From positions 1,919,873-1,983,872 of the forward strand of contig JAWZYV010013274.1 in assembly GCA_038373885.1 (NCBI GenBank): a DNA stretch of 64,000 bases. Reading direction: 5' to 3'. Of the stretch, positions 20,572 through 33,289 are shown one piece after another. The notes under the pieces are model-generated. The model was not told the origin of the DNA. It ran no database searches and was given only the letters and a program-made list of their open reading frames with translations. Every line of letters begins with the position of its first letter. The first letter of the stretch is position 1. Position numbers and translations under genes: made by a program. Source of the stretch: Cheiracanthium punctorium (taxonomy: Eukaryota > Arthropoda > Arachnida > Araneae > Cheiracanthiidae).

Positions 20572-22553
20572 CCCGAGTTGCTCCCTTGAAACACTTAACT
20601 TTACCTCGGCTTGAACTTTCGGGAGCCTTTTTATTAGCAGAATTGATGAACGCTATACAAACTACCATTAAATTCAAAGTCGATGAGATCTTCCTCTGGT
20701 GTGATTCCGGGATAACGCTGAGTTGGATAGCGAACCCTCCAGCAAAGGGCAACCGATTTGTTAAACATCGCGTGGCAAAGATTAACTCACTGACGGCAAT
20801 TGAGTCCTGGAGACACATTCCAGGGAAGCAAAATCCGGCTGATGCGGCCTCGCGAGGACTTTTTCCTCAACAGTTAAAGGCCAGCAATTGGTTTGTGGGT
20901 CCACCTTGGCTTCATTCGACCGTTAATGTCACTTCAAATGTGTTGCCCAGTTCTCCGATTTCAGATGACTATATATTATCAAGATAGGAAGATCACTATC
21001 TTGTAATAGAAACTACCCACTTCCCAGACTTTCTATTGAAATACTCGTCATATTTAAAACTAGTTAGGATTGTAGCATGGATTTTTCGATTTTCTAATAA
21101 TTCTCAATCATTAAAAATAACCGGACCGTTACAATCTCAAGAAATAGCCCATGCGAAACGACGAATAGTTAAACTTCTACAGGCGGCAGAATTCTCTGAA
21201 GATATTCGACATTTAAAACAGAATAAACCTGTGAAGCCAACCAGTAAATTGTCGGCATTAAATGTATTCTTAGATTCCGATAACATTCTGCGCGTATTAG
21301 GTCGACTAAGCAAACACCAGTCATTAACTTTCGACCAAAAACACCCTATGCTCATTCCAAAAAACAACCATGTATCATCTTTAATTATACAACATTTCCA
21401 CCAAATTAGTTTCCATGGTGGACAAAATCTAGTGTTAGCGTTAATCCGTCAAGAATATTGGATTCCGGATGGACATTCCACTGTGAGAAAGGTCCTCAGA
21501 AATTGCATAAGGTGCTTTAAACTAAGTGCAAAGCCCATTCACCAGATGATGGGCGATTTGCCAGTGGCACGCATCTCAGGAAATCGGCCATTCGAAACAG
21601 TCGGAGTCGATTACGCGGGACCAATATTTACCAAATGCCAGCATCAGAGAAAGGCCACCAGATTCAAATCGTATTTATGTTTATTCGTTTGTATGTGCAC
21701 CAAGGCCGTCCATCTGGAACTAGTCACCAGTTTATCAACAGAGGCGTTTTTAGCGGCCCTACGACGTTTCATAGCGCGCAGAGGCTATCCATCCGACATT
21801 TATTCCGACAATGGGAGGAACTTTGTAGGAGCAAATTCCTACTTAAAATCATTGATTAACTTATCCCGAAGCGAAACCATCCAAGACTTCTCATCAGCCA
21901 AGGCGATCACGTGGCATTTCATGCCTCCATATGCTCCCAATTTCGGTGGATTATGGGAGGCGTCGGTCAAATTGGCTAAACGCCATCTGCTAAAGACTTG
22001 TCAAAGCTCGCTTTTCACATTCGAAGAGCTTTCTACGTTATTATGTCAAATAGAGGCCTGCATAAATTCACGTCCTCTAGTGCCATTGTCCCCTGACTCC
22101 AATGATGTCAGAGCCTTAACCCCCGGCCACTTTCTTATAGGAACTCCTTTGATGGAACTTCCTGAAACAAATAGTCGCAATACTAATCCAACTTTTAGTC
22201 TTTCTTCCAGATTTCGTCTTATTCTACAGCTCAAGAAACAGTTCTGGAGAAGATGGTCCAGAGACTATCTCTCACAGTTGATGTCCCGTCCAGTGAAACA
22301 CAGATTGCCAAAGCTCATCCAAGTCGGCGACTTGGTCTTAATCCAAGAGGATTTCTCGTCACCTCTCCAGTGGAAATTAGGAAGCGTTGTCAAAGTGTTC
22401 CCGGGGAAAGACAACGTCACCCGTGTCGTGGAGCTGAAAGTCGCCTCAGGGATCATCCGTCGTCCGGTTTCTCGACTGGCAATCCTGCCAGTCTCATCGC
22501 CGGCCCCCCGCAAGATGTTGATTCACATGCCGAGACTGGAGTGGCGCCACTGA
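20572..22553 (+). pseudogene. BEL/Pao pol 3' half, 5'-truncated (unit B)
   Basis: Begins within RNase H at the duplication breakpoint and runs through integrase and the C-terminal domain. A C-to-T change makes TAG at 20985-20987, where unit A encodes Gln (SRQEDHY). The remainder from 21036 is open to 22553 with the integrase residues intact. It lacks LTR, gag and RT upstream, so it is a fragment. Unit C shares the same stop. Confidence 0.88.
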
Positions 22554-22892
22554 AAGGCAGCTGCCGAGAAAGAGACAGTTTTTATTTTATTTTTTGTTTT
22601 CCTCTTACTTCGCATTCAATCGAGTCGTGGGAAAAAAGGAGTTCAAAAAAAGGCTTGATTCTGTTCATAGGCTTGTGAGTCGCTCAAGTCAATATTCGTT
22701 TTTATATAAGCTGTAATTCACTATTCTTTATTCATCACTAATTAAATGGTTTAAAGGAATATGAGAGCTTGTATCCTTGCGTCTGAGTCAAATTGATCGT
22801 TCGGGAAGAGGTGAGTACAAGTTTCATTATTATAGACGTAATTCAAGTCGTTTTAATCCGTAGCTAGAAATATTCTTATTCGTTAGTCAACA
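22516..22892 (+). repeat. BEL/Pao 3' LTR (unit B)
   Basis: 377 bp, same ends as 7580-7956, followed by the same TCGCCGG flank. Confidence 0.92.
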
Positions 22893-24675
22893 TCGCCGGT
22901 AATTACACTCGCAAGAAAACGAAATTTACATCATCGGATAGAGGAGAAAATTTTCTTTTAAAAATTGTTTGTTCGGACTGTGTAACATAATTTTCAGATT
23001 TTGGGGAATTTTTTTAATAAAATTAAATTTGACGATGACTTTCGTAAAATATTTTTTAAATTCCTGCATCTTGAATTCTATCCGTCATAACTTTTTTATA
23101 TTTTGTCAAATGACGGAGCATGCATTTCGCCCTCTTTTAAAAGTAAAACTAGAGGAAAAAATAAATTAAGAGATTTTTTACGAATTTTTAAGTAAAGAAT
23201 TATTTTCATTTCAATAGCAGCAGCTTAAAATTTCCGGTATGATATCTTGCGTTTTGGTTGTCTTGGAGACAGTAACAATTATTAAAATTGCCAGTTGAAA
23301 AAAAAATAAAATTACTTTAAAATAACTGAGTTTTCGCATGTGAAAAGTGCGTTATTTTGATGTCATAAGTTTAAAACCACTTTCGAAACTCAATCAGAAT
23401 AACGGACTCACAAGCAAAACATACGCCACGCATGAAATAATTCTATTTTTTACTTTACGTTGCCAGATAAATAATTGAATGCTGTTTCTTCACCAGTGAA
23501 TTATCCAGCATTATTTTCAATTGAGATTTTAAACGGGTCACGTTTTTGAATAGCAGGAAATATATTGCAGTATTAAACAGGGCCTGATTATGGCCAACAG
23601 GGGGCCCGGGCATTGATGAATTTTGCGCCCCCCCCCCATGTATGAAATTTTTTTTAATTTTCATAAATTTTGTTGTAGAAAAAGAACAACATTTGAAATT
23701 AGGGGCCATTTCGAGCCGGAGCCCCTGGGCAAAATCCCGATTTGCCCGTGCGATAATAGGGCCCTGGTGCTAAATACACAAATATGACAAGAACTATGCG
23801 TAAAAATTTATGGAGAGCTGATTTAGTGGCAACCATAAACTGAAATGATTATCGTTTATGCTAATGCGTAAATTGCAAAAAATCACCAAAGAGTAAAAGC
23901 CTACATTCGTGGCAAATATCTAAACCGTTTCTTTAAATTAAGCATTAACGGTTACAAAAGGGAAATATATTGTATTGGTATTAGTAAAAGAGAGTATAAG
24001 TAATAGTAAGTAGATATGATAAGGCAATATTGATCAAAACACAATATACCGCACTAATAAATATTTCTTGAAACTAAGTCTTCTATTCATTTTTCAACAG
24101 CCGTATTACATCACAGCTAACAAAACATTAAGTAATTCTACGTCGCGTTAATAAATCCCGCGGTAGTTTCAACAGAAAAGACTGTAACAGAACTTTTTTC
24201 TTGGAGATTTCGTTTTGTCACAAGTAGTTTTGATCACATTTTAGGAAAATGTTCTCCTCTTGTTAGGAAAATGTTCCCCCCGCCTTGCGAAGAGCGGGTA
24301 CACAACTATTTAATTATAAAATAAAACGGTTCTCCACATCATGTAGTATGTAAGGTATTAATGGCATAGCTTAAATCTAAAAAAGAGTATGATGCAGAAA
24401 TGAGACATTTTGAAAATAAGGAATTTTCACTGCAAACCGTCACGCTTTTCTTTTCTGATTGTGAATGACACCGGCATAGTTTTTTGCGTCATAATATTAA
24501 CAATGGTCACAGGTCAGTACTTATACTAACTTTACGAATAACTAATGAGTAACTTTACACCAAGAGTCAAATCATTTTGCTTATTTTAAGATTCCAAATC
24601 ACTGGAATCAATTCGAACTACACATAGAAGAAAAAGTTTCGTTCCGTACCGCGCGGAGAACGGGCACGCAGCTAG
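22893..24675 (+). mobile_element. Helitron 3' part (unit B)
   Basis: Matches 7957-11728 without the 2-kb hAT insertion. Ends GCAGCTAG at 24675. It has a short duplication, TTAGGAAAATGTTC repeated near 24240-24274, shared with unit C and absent from A. Non-coding. Confidence 0.65.
23578..23766. mobile_element. hAT MITE, CAGGGCC family (unit B)
   Basis: Duplicate of the MITE at 8642-8828 with a longer C-run. Flanks GTATTAAA/GTGCTAAA. Confidence 0.85.
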
Positions 24676-27200
24676 TAACATATTTAAATTTCGTCGAAAT
24701 CGATGCATATTTACGGGAGTTAGAGCACGGACGGACGGACAGACAGACAAACAAAATCATAAACACTTTTCATTCTTATTGGCAAGTGTTAAAAAGGATG
24801 AACCTGCTGCGGAACGTCAAAGACCTACATGCACGAACGTGTAGCGTAAAAACAAGCTGTGGAAACATGGTCACCGGCATCGGCGCTTGTCTCAAATGCA
24901 CGAATACACACCAGAATGAGACCGAACTCATTTCTCGAAGAAAAAAAAAAAAAAAAAGGACATGGCGTACGAACTATGATTGGGGAGATGCCGGCGACCC
25001 CCGACACACAGCCCCGCCATATCCCCGGCAAGGCATACGAACTGTGATTGGGGAGATACCGGCGACCCCCAACACACAGCCAGTCTTGCCATACACATTC
25101 AACCTCGGCAGGCCGTACTTAAAGCTTGCATTGTTGCAAGCACATTGCTACACAAAAAACGGCAAACGCTACCCTCCAACACTGTTAAATGTACAACAAT
25201 AGCGAACTACTGTAACATATAGCAGCGTTCGTTTCAAAATGGCTGGCTGCTCCCCATCCGTGGCTGAGCGCATAGCGCTCAGGACTGGGTGACGGAAAGT
25301 GCTTGGTTCGAAACCCGCGTCGCGTCCGCCGACCTCGCCGTTCGGTTCTATGGGTTGAGATCAGGATTTCGAACCGGAACTGAAGAGAAAGCCGGAAAAA
25401 AACGTTATTTTGGTCGAAATGAAAACCAGTACCTCTAGCACTAGAGGGTTTACCACTTTTCTTAATGTTACGGGATGGATGTTTACATGTCTTTTTTGAC
25501 GGATTCGATGACATTTTAAGATGCTATAGAGATAAAACTGGTTGAGTTACCAAGAGATTAAACGAGTGTTCATCCATGAAATATAGCAGTAGTAATAAGT
25601 TTTGAATGATTAAAAAAGCATGTATATCGATGGATATGCATAAATGATTCCGTTATTCCGGCATACTGCTTTCCATGTATAAGTATGAAACTCCAGTATA
25701 GGATTAAAACAAAAAAAAAAGATATCATATCATGGCTGCTTTTTTTTTTTTTTCACGAGACGCTGTGGGCGTAATCTAAAATTGCTCTCTGGCAATTTGG
25801 CGTGCAGACAGACTGCTTTGGCAAGAATCGTTTCTCACTCTGTTATAATATTCACGCTAGGGGTTGCCGAATGCAAGTTGATCCACGAAAAAGAGTAGAG
25901 AAATCGTGCGTTTGAAATTCCATGTTCTTTTTTCTAATATTTTATGGTTCTATTTATTTATTAATTGTTCTGAATATATATTTGAATGTTTTTAAAATTG
26001 CAGTATATTTACCTATGCATGCATTTGAATATGAATAAAATTTTTAGATTTGAAGGTAATATGTTACGGAAATAACGGTTAAAGTCCGGAAATAATATTA
26101 CGGACGAAATAGTGTTACGGAAATAAAGTTACGGATAGTTAAAAAAGAATCATCATTTGGCTTTTGTATGAAATTGAAAGAAGGAGTTATAGGATTATAG
26201 AAAACCCTTTTTTATTAAATGTTTTGTCCGGGGTTTTAGCATTTTATAAATATGGATTATGCAGATAAACTCTTCGGGTTTAAACCTATATGTTCCCATC
26301 GATGCAGACTGAAGCGAGGGCAAAAATTGCATTACTGATTTTTGTAGGACACTGAAAGATTAATATGGGCTAGCAATCATGTTTATAACAACCTAGGAGG
26401 TTAGATATAATCAGTGGCGGATCTATGATTGGGTAAAGGGGGGGGGGCTAACTTACTGGGTATTCCATAATTTGGGTACAGTTATCCAAGCTTGGCGACA
26501 TTTGGGACGATTTTTTTACATGTCGCCTGTATATTTTATTTTTCTGAGTGACTATAGTATTACATAATTGATTTTCGTGAAACGCGTCCGAATTTCTGAT
26601 AAAGTAAAATATTCGAACCTGCTAGGAACTTGCACTTCATAGGGGAAACAAGGTCTGAAAAAATTAATTTAAATCATTCTCTTTTTTTCCATAATATCAT
26701 TGTATTCCTTCTAATTATGCACCTCTTAATAAACTACCTGATAGTAATGCATGTACATTTTGTGAGTGCTATTCCGCTTGAAATAGCTTGTTCTGGGTCT
26801 GTGCATTTATGATTTCTACCTGATGATTTGCGCTTTCACTTTAACTAGACAAATTATCATTTTTCGGAATTTTCATAAAACAATCACCTATATATTACGA
26901 CTCAATGACCGCTTTTTTGAGGCCATAATATCTGCATTTAAATTAAATTCTACACACGAATGGAGCTAGACAGAGAGCAAATGAATCACACTAGAGTTTA
27001 ACCCGGAAAGAACGACCAAGTAGCGATAGCAATTTCAATGGGTTAAGCTTTTGAAGCCTACTTAGTAAGGACTACAGTACTTCCAAGAAATTCTTCCACC
27101 ATTCCTAAACGTTCAAAACGGGTGTACTTTTGTATGAACAGGAAATGTCCGAAAACCAGATAAGGAAAATTAGCCATAGTAATAGTATCCCTGAACTATG
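24676..27200 (+). other. Non-coding part of unit B with SINE-like sequence
   Basis: Equivalent to 11729-12442 plus 18052-19869 without the LINE. The SINE-like A box is at 25261-25271 and a mutated B box GGTTCGAAACC near 25305-25315. The LINE target TCGAACCGGAACT is uninterrupted near 25369-25381. No gene is supported. Confidence 0.75.
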
Positions 27201-28477
27201 TACAGCTGCGGAAAAAAAAAGTCCCACTTGCTCTTTATTTCGCCGTCATTCGTCGAACACTAAAGTTATATATACCATTCGTTTGCAAATAACGCGTACT
27301 TTAATTTACTATTAATTTAGTTTGCATCAGGGGCCGTCTTCATATTTAATTCTGCATCAATTTCATTTTTCTCAATGGCAACCCCATATTTTGACTTTAT
27401 TAAACGAAAGAAAACCTTCAAATTACCCTAAATTTAAATTTTCTAAAATTTTCTACGATAATTTCTGGAGATATTGCGAATTAATTTTTGCGCATTTTTA
27501 AGGGACTTTCTGCAAATTGAAAAACGCTATTTGTAGGTTCCTAACTTTTCGCCTTTCATTAATTTCGCTCGCGAGAGTTAAAAGAAATTAATATTATTTT
27601 CAAGGAAAATATTGTTTCCATCTCTCTTAAAGATTTTGTACTGAAAATATCAAGGGTAGAATAGAATATTTAGTCTGTGGTCCAAATGACCCGTGAGTTC
27701 ATAAATTCCTTGGGTCGTACACATGATTTAAGGGGAAAATGCAAAATGACTGCTCACGATTTTGAAAATCTTTGTAATTTTGAAATTGTTATTGAGTATT
27801 TCCGTTGATGGTTCTCTTAGACAGGTGAAATGTTGGCAGGAGTTAGAGGCTGCTCTCTGCTCTTCTGACTACAAGCTTGAATATTACTCAGCTATGGTCG
27901 AACTTGAAGAATGATTTCCTGATAGCAAATTTATTTGTTTGAATTTCATGTAAAAACCGCAATTACTTTTTTGCCGACCCAATATTATCTCTGTGTTTGT
28001 TATTTCACTTTCTTCATTTAATACTATCGTCTGCAATGTGCAATATTCTTAAGACTTTTGGCGGTATTTTAATTTATAGTTATATGAAAATTTAGACAGA
28101 GAAACGTGATTTTAAATGTTTGATAAAGTATGGGGAAGTCCGAAGACCTAATGTTTCCGATATTAAAAAAGGTCACATTCACGCCTGGAAAGTTGAGGAT
28201 GTTAGTTTTTCAGAAATAGGACGTTGTATTAGAAGACATAAATCGACTGCATCTAATTCTATAGCTGGAAAATATTTTATTTGGGGGAATATGGTAGCGG
28301 ACGCAACAATACACGCTATATAGAATCCCGATCAAACTGTAAATACCTCTAATTTATTTGCTTCAAAATTTGATATTTTTAATACTGGTATCTTTTACTG
28401 TGTTTTTGCACAAAATAAATCTAATTTACGTTTATTTTATGCAATTTTAGAAAAATTTTCACTTAATAAATTTATAT
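27201..28477 (+). mobile_element. Tc-like element, left part (unit B)
   Basis: Starts TA/CAGCTGCGG with the full left inverted-repeat region, then is cut at TTTATAT by the junction to unit C. Confidence 0.78.
28120..28323 (+). pseudogene. Tc-like transposase N-terminal fragment (unit B)
   Basis: The 67-residue frame has the same translation as the unit A copy. Helix-turn-helix pattern only, no catalytic part. Confidence 0.5.
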
Positions 28478-30459
28478 CCCGAGTTGCTCCCTTGAAACAC
28501 TTAACTTTACCTCGGCTTGAACTTTCGGGAGCCCTTTTATTAGCAGAATTGATGAACGCTATACAAACTACCATTAAATTCAAAGTCGATGAGATCTTCC
28601 TCTGGTGTGATTCCGGGATAACGCTGAGTTGGATAGCGAACCCTCCAGCAAAGGGCAACCGATTTGTTAAACATCGCTTGGCAAAGATTAACTCACTCAC
28701 GGCAATTGAGTCCTGGAGACACATTCCAGGGAAGCAAAATCCGGCTGATGCGGCCTCGCGAGGACTTTTTCCTCAACAGTTAAAGGCCAGCAATTGGTTT
28801 GTGGGTCCACCTTGGCTTCATTCGACCGTTAATGTCACTTCAAATGTGTTGCCCAGTTCTCCGATTTCAGATGACTATATATTATCAAGATAGGAAGATC
28901 ACTATCTTGTAATAGGAACTACCCACTTCCCAGACTTTCTATTGAAATACTCGTCATATTTAAAACTAGTTAGGATTGTAGCATGGATTTTTCGATTTTC
29001 TAATAATTCTCAATCATTAAAAATAACCGGACCGTTACAATCTCAAGAAATAGCCCATGCGAAACGACGAATAGTTAAACTTCTACAGGCGGCAGAATTC
29101 TCTGAAGATATTCGACATTTAAAACAGAATAAACCTGTGAAGCCAACCAGTAAATTGTCGGCATTAAATGTATTCTTAGATTCCGATAACATTCTGCGCG
29201 TATTAGGTCGACTAAGCAAACACCAGTCATTAACTTTCGACCAAAAACACCCTATGCTCATTCCAAAAAACAACCATGTATCATCTTTAATTATACAACA
29301 TTTCCACCAAATTAGTTTCCATGGTGGACAAAATCTAGTGTTAGCGTTAATCCGTCAAGAATATTGGATTCCGGATGGACATTCCACTGTGAGAAAGGTC
29401 CTCAGAAATTGCATAAGGTGCTTTAAACTAAGTGCAAAGCCCATTCACCAGATGATGGGCGATTTGCCAGTGGCACGCATCTCAGGAAATCGGCCATTCG
29501 AAACAGTCGGAGTCGATTACGCGGGACCAATATTTACCAAATGCCAGCATCAGAGAAAGGCCACCAGATTCAAATCGTATTTATGTTTATTCGTTTGTAT
29601 GTGCACCAAGGCCGTCCATCTGGAACTAGTCACCAGTTTATCAACAGAGGCGTTTTTAGCGGCCCTACGACGTTTCATAGCGCGCAGAGGCTATCCATCC
29701 GACATTTATTCCGACAATGGGAGGAACTTTGTAGGAGCAAATTCCTACTTAAAATCATTGATAAACTTATCCCGAAGCGAAACCATCCAAGACTAATCAT
29801 CAGCCAAGGCGATCACGTGGCATTTCATGCCTCCATATGCTCCCAATTTCGGTGGATTATGGGAGGCGTCGGTCAAATTGGCTAAACGCCATCTGCTAAA
29901 GACTTGTCAAAGCTCGCTTTTCACATTCGAAGAGCTTTCTACGTTATTATGTCAAATAGAGGCCTGCATAAATTCACGTCCTCTAGTGCCATTGTCCCCT
30001 GACTCCAATGATGTCAGAGCCTTAACCCCCGGCCACTTTCTTATAGGAACTCCTTTGATGGAACTTCCTGAAACAAATAGTCGCAATACTAATCCAACTT
30101 TTAGTCTTTCTTCCAGATTTCGTCTTATTCTACAGCTCAAGAAACAGTTCTGGAGAAGATGGTCCAGAGACTATCTCTCACAGTTGATGTCCCGTCCAGT
30201 GAAACACAGATTGCCAAAGCTCATCCAAGTCGGCGACTTGGTCTTAATCCAAGAGGATTTCTCGTCACCTCTCCAGTGGAAATTAGGAAGCGTTGTCAAA
30301 GTGTTCCCGGGGAAAGACAACGTCACCCGTGTCGTGGAGCTGAAAGTCGCCTCAGGGATCATCCGTCGTCCGGTTTCTCGACTGGCAATCCTGCCAGTCT
30401 CATCGCCGGCCCCCCGCAAGATGCTGATTCACATGCCGAGACTGGAGTGGCGCCACTGA
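28478..30459 (+). pseudogene. BEL/Pao pol 3' half, 5'-truncated (unit C)
   Basis: Same 5' breakpoint as unit B and the same TAG at 28891-28893. A second private stop, TAA, lies near 29794-29796 (CAAGACTAATCATC where A and B have CAAGACTTCTCATC). It falls inside the integrase core between SDNGRNF and GGLWEAS. Confidence 0.88.
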
Positions 30460-30798
30460 AAGGCAGCTGCCGAGAAAGAGACAGTTTTTATTTTATTTTT
30501 TGTTTTCCTCTTACTTCGCATTCAATCGAGTCGTGGGAAAAAAGGAGTTCAAAAAAAGGCTTGATTCTGTTCATAGGCTTGTGAGTCGCTCAAGTCAATA
30601 TTCGTTTTTATATAAGCTGTAATTCACTATTCTTTATTCATCACTAATTAAATGGTTTAAAGGAATATGAGAGCTTGTATCCTTGCGTCTGAGTCAAATT
30701 GATCGTTCGGGAAGAGGTGAGTACAAGTTTCATTATTATAGACGTAATTCAAGTCGTTTTAATCCGTAGCTAGAAATATTCTTATTCGTTAGTCAACA
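30422..30798 (+). repeat. BEL/Pao 3' LTR (unit C)
   Basis: 377 bp. Starts TGCTGA instead of TGTTGA, a substitution in the terminal inverted repeat private to this copy. Confidence 0.92.
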
Positions 30799-32582
30799 TC
30801 GCCGGTAATTACACTCGCAAGAAAACGAAATTTACATCATCGGATAGAGGAGAAAATTTTCTTTTAAAAATTGTTTGTTCGGACTGTGTAACATAATTTT
30901 CAGATTTTGGGGAATTTTTTTAATAAAATTAAATTTGACGATGACTTTCGTAAAATATTTTTTAAATTCCTGCATCTTGAATTCTATCCGTCATAACTTT
31001 TTTATATTTTGTCAAATGACGGAGCATGCATTTCGCCCTCTTTTAAAAGTAAAACTAGAGGAAAAAATAAATTAAGAGATTTTTTACGAATTTTTAAGTA
31101 AAGAATTATTTTCATTTCAATAGCAGCAGCTTAAAATTTCCGGTATGATATCTTGCGTTTTGGTTGTCTTGGAGACAGTAACAATTATTAAAATTGCCAG
31201 TTGAAAAAAAAATAAAATTACTTTAAAATAACTGAGTTTTCGCATGTGAAAAGTGCGTTATTTTGATGTCATAAGTTTAAAACCACTTTCGAAACTCAAT
31301 CAGAATAACGGACTCACAAGCAAAACATACGCCACGCATGAAATAATTCTATTTTTTACTTTACGTTGCCAGATAAATAATTGAATGCTGTTTCTTCACC
31401 AGTGAATTATCCAGCATTATTTTCAATTGAGATTTTAAACGGGTCACGTTTTTGAATAGCAGGAAATATATTGCAGTATTAAACAGGGCCTGATTATGGC
31501 CAACAGGGGGCCCGGGCATTGATGAATTTTGCGGCCCCCCCCCCATGTATGAAATTTTTTTTATTTTTCATAAATTTTGTTGTTGAAAAAGAACAACATT
31601 TGAAATTAGGGGCCATTTCGAGCCGGAGCCCCTGGGCAAAATCCCGATTTGCCCGTGCGATAATAGGGCCCTGGTGCTAAATACACAAATATGACAAGAA
31701 CTATGCGTAAAAATTTATGGAGAGCTGATTTAGTGGCAACCATAAACTGAAATGGTTATCGTTTATGCTAATGCGTAAATTGCAAAAAATTACCAAAGAG
31801 TAAAAGCCTACATTCGTGGCAAATATCTAAACCGTTTCTTTAAATTAAGCATTAACGGTTACAAAAGGGAAATATATTGTATTGGTATTAGTAAAAGAGA
31901 GTATAAGTAATAGTAAGTAGATATGATAAGGCAATATTGATCAAAACACAATATACCGCATTAATAAATATTTCTTGAAACTAAGTCTTCTATTCATTTT
32001 TCAACAGCCGTATTACATCACAGCTAACAAAACATTAAGTAATTCTACGTCGCGTTAATAAATCCCGCGGTAGTTTCAACAGAAAAGACTGTAACAGAAC
32101 TTTTTTCTTGGAGATTTCGTTTTGTCACAAGTAGTTTTGATCACATTTTAGGAAAATGTTCTCCTCTTGTTAGGAAAATGTTCCCCCCGCCTTGCGAAGA
32201 GCGGGTACACAACTATTTAATTATAAAATAAAACGGTTCTCCACATCATGTAGTATGTAAGGTATTAATGGCATAGCTTAAATCTAAAAAAGAGTATGAT
32301 GCAGAAATGAGACATTTTGAAAATAAGGAATTTTCACTGCAAACCGTCACGCTTTTCTTTTCTGATTGTGAATGACACCGGCATAGTTTTTTGCGTCATA
32401 ATATTAACAATGGTCACAGGTCAGTACTTATACTAACTTTACGAATAACTAATGAGTAACTTTACACCAAGAGTCAAATCATTTTTCTTATTTTAAGATT
32501 CCAAATCACTGGAATCAATTCGAACTACACATAGAAGAAAAAGTTTCGTTCCGTACCGCGCGGAGAACGGGCACGCAGCTAG
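30799..32582 (+). mobile_element. Helitron 3' part (unit C)
   Basis: Near-identical to 22893-24675, including the short TTAGGAAAATGTTC duplication. Ends GCAGCTAG at 32582. Confidence 0.65.
31484..31673. mobile_element. hAT MITE, CAGGGCC family (unit C)
   Basis: Third duplicate of the MITE at 8642-8828. Same flanks, C-run one base longer than in B. Confidence 0.85.
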
Positions 32583-33244
32583 TAACATATTTAAATTTCG
32601 TCGAAATCGATGCATATTTACGGGAGTTAGAGCACGGACGGACGGACAGACAGACAAACCAAAATCATAAACACTTTTCATTCTTATTGGCAAGTGTTAA
32701 AAAGGATGAACCTGCTGCGGAACGTCAAAGACCTACATGCACGAACGTGTAGCGTAAAAACAAGCTGTGGAAACATGGTCACCGGCATCGGCGCTTGTCT
32801 CAAATGCACGAATACACACCAGAATGAGACCGAACTCATTTCTCGAAGAAAAAAAAAAAAAAAAAAAGGACATGGCGTACGAACTATGATTGGGGAGATG
32901 CCGGCGACCCCCGACACACAGCCCCGCCATGTCCCCGGCAAGGCATACGAACTGTGATTGGGGAGATACCGGCGACCCCCAACACACAGCCAGTCTTGCC
33001 ATACACATTCAACCTCGGCAGGCCGTACTTAAAGCTTGCATTGTTGCAAGCACATTGTTACACAAAAAACGGCAAACGCTACCCTCCAACACTGCTAAAT
33101 GTACAACAATAGCGAACTACTGTAACATATAGCAGCGTTCGTTTCAAAATGGCTGGCTGCTCCCCATCCGTGGCTGAGCGCATAGCGCTCAGGACTGGGT
33201 GACGGAAAGTTCTTGGTTCGAAACCCGCGTCGCGTCCGCCGACC
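32583..33244 (+). other. Non-coding part of unit C up to the P-type element
   Basis: Equivalent to 24676-25330. Contains the A-run, the 68-bp tandem pair and the SINE-like head (A box from 33171). The target duplication copy GCCGACC is at 33238-33244. Confidence 0.75.
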
Positions 33245-33276
33245 CGTTGCCACCGAGACTCAAGGCCAGATCGCTG
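33245..33276 (+). repeat. P-type element left terminal inverted repeat
   Basis: 32 bp, perfect match to the reverse complement of 38675-38706. Confidence 0.95.
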
Positions 33277-33281
33277 GTTTG

Positions 33282-33289
33282 TGACGTCA
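33282..33289. promoter_or_regulatory. CRE-like palindrome near the left end
   Basis: TGACGTCA lies just inside the left inverted repeat. The right end has the near match TGACGTCT (minus strand, 38651-38658), upstream of the transposase gene. A CREB/ATF-type site or a transposase site are both possible. Inferred from the motif only. Confidence 0.4.

Larger units (their letters stand above)
20572..28477 (+). repeat. Tandem segmental duplication, unit B
   Basis: Second direct repeat, 7,906 bp, with no late large insertion, so it shows the basic unit. It starts abruptly at CCCGAGTTGCTCCC of BEL pol, joined to TTTATAT of the preceding Tc-like element. Confidence 0.95.
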
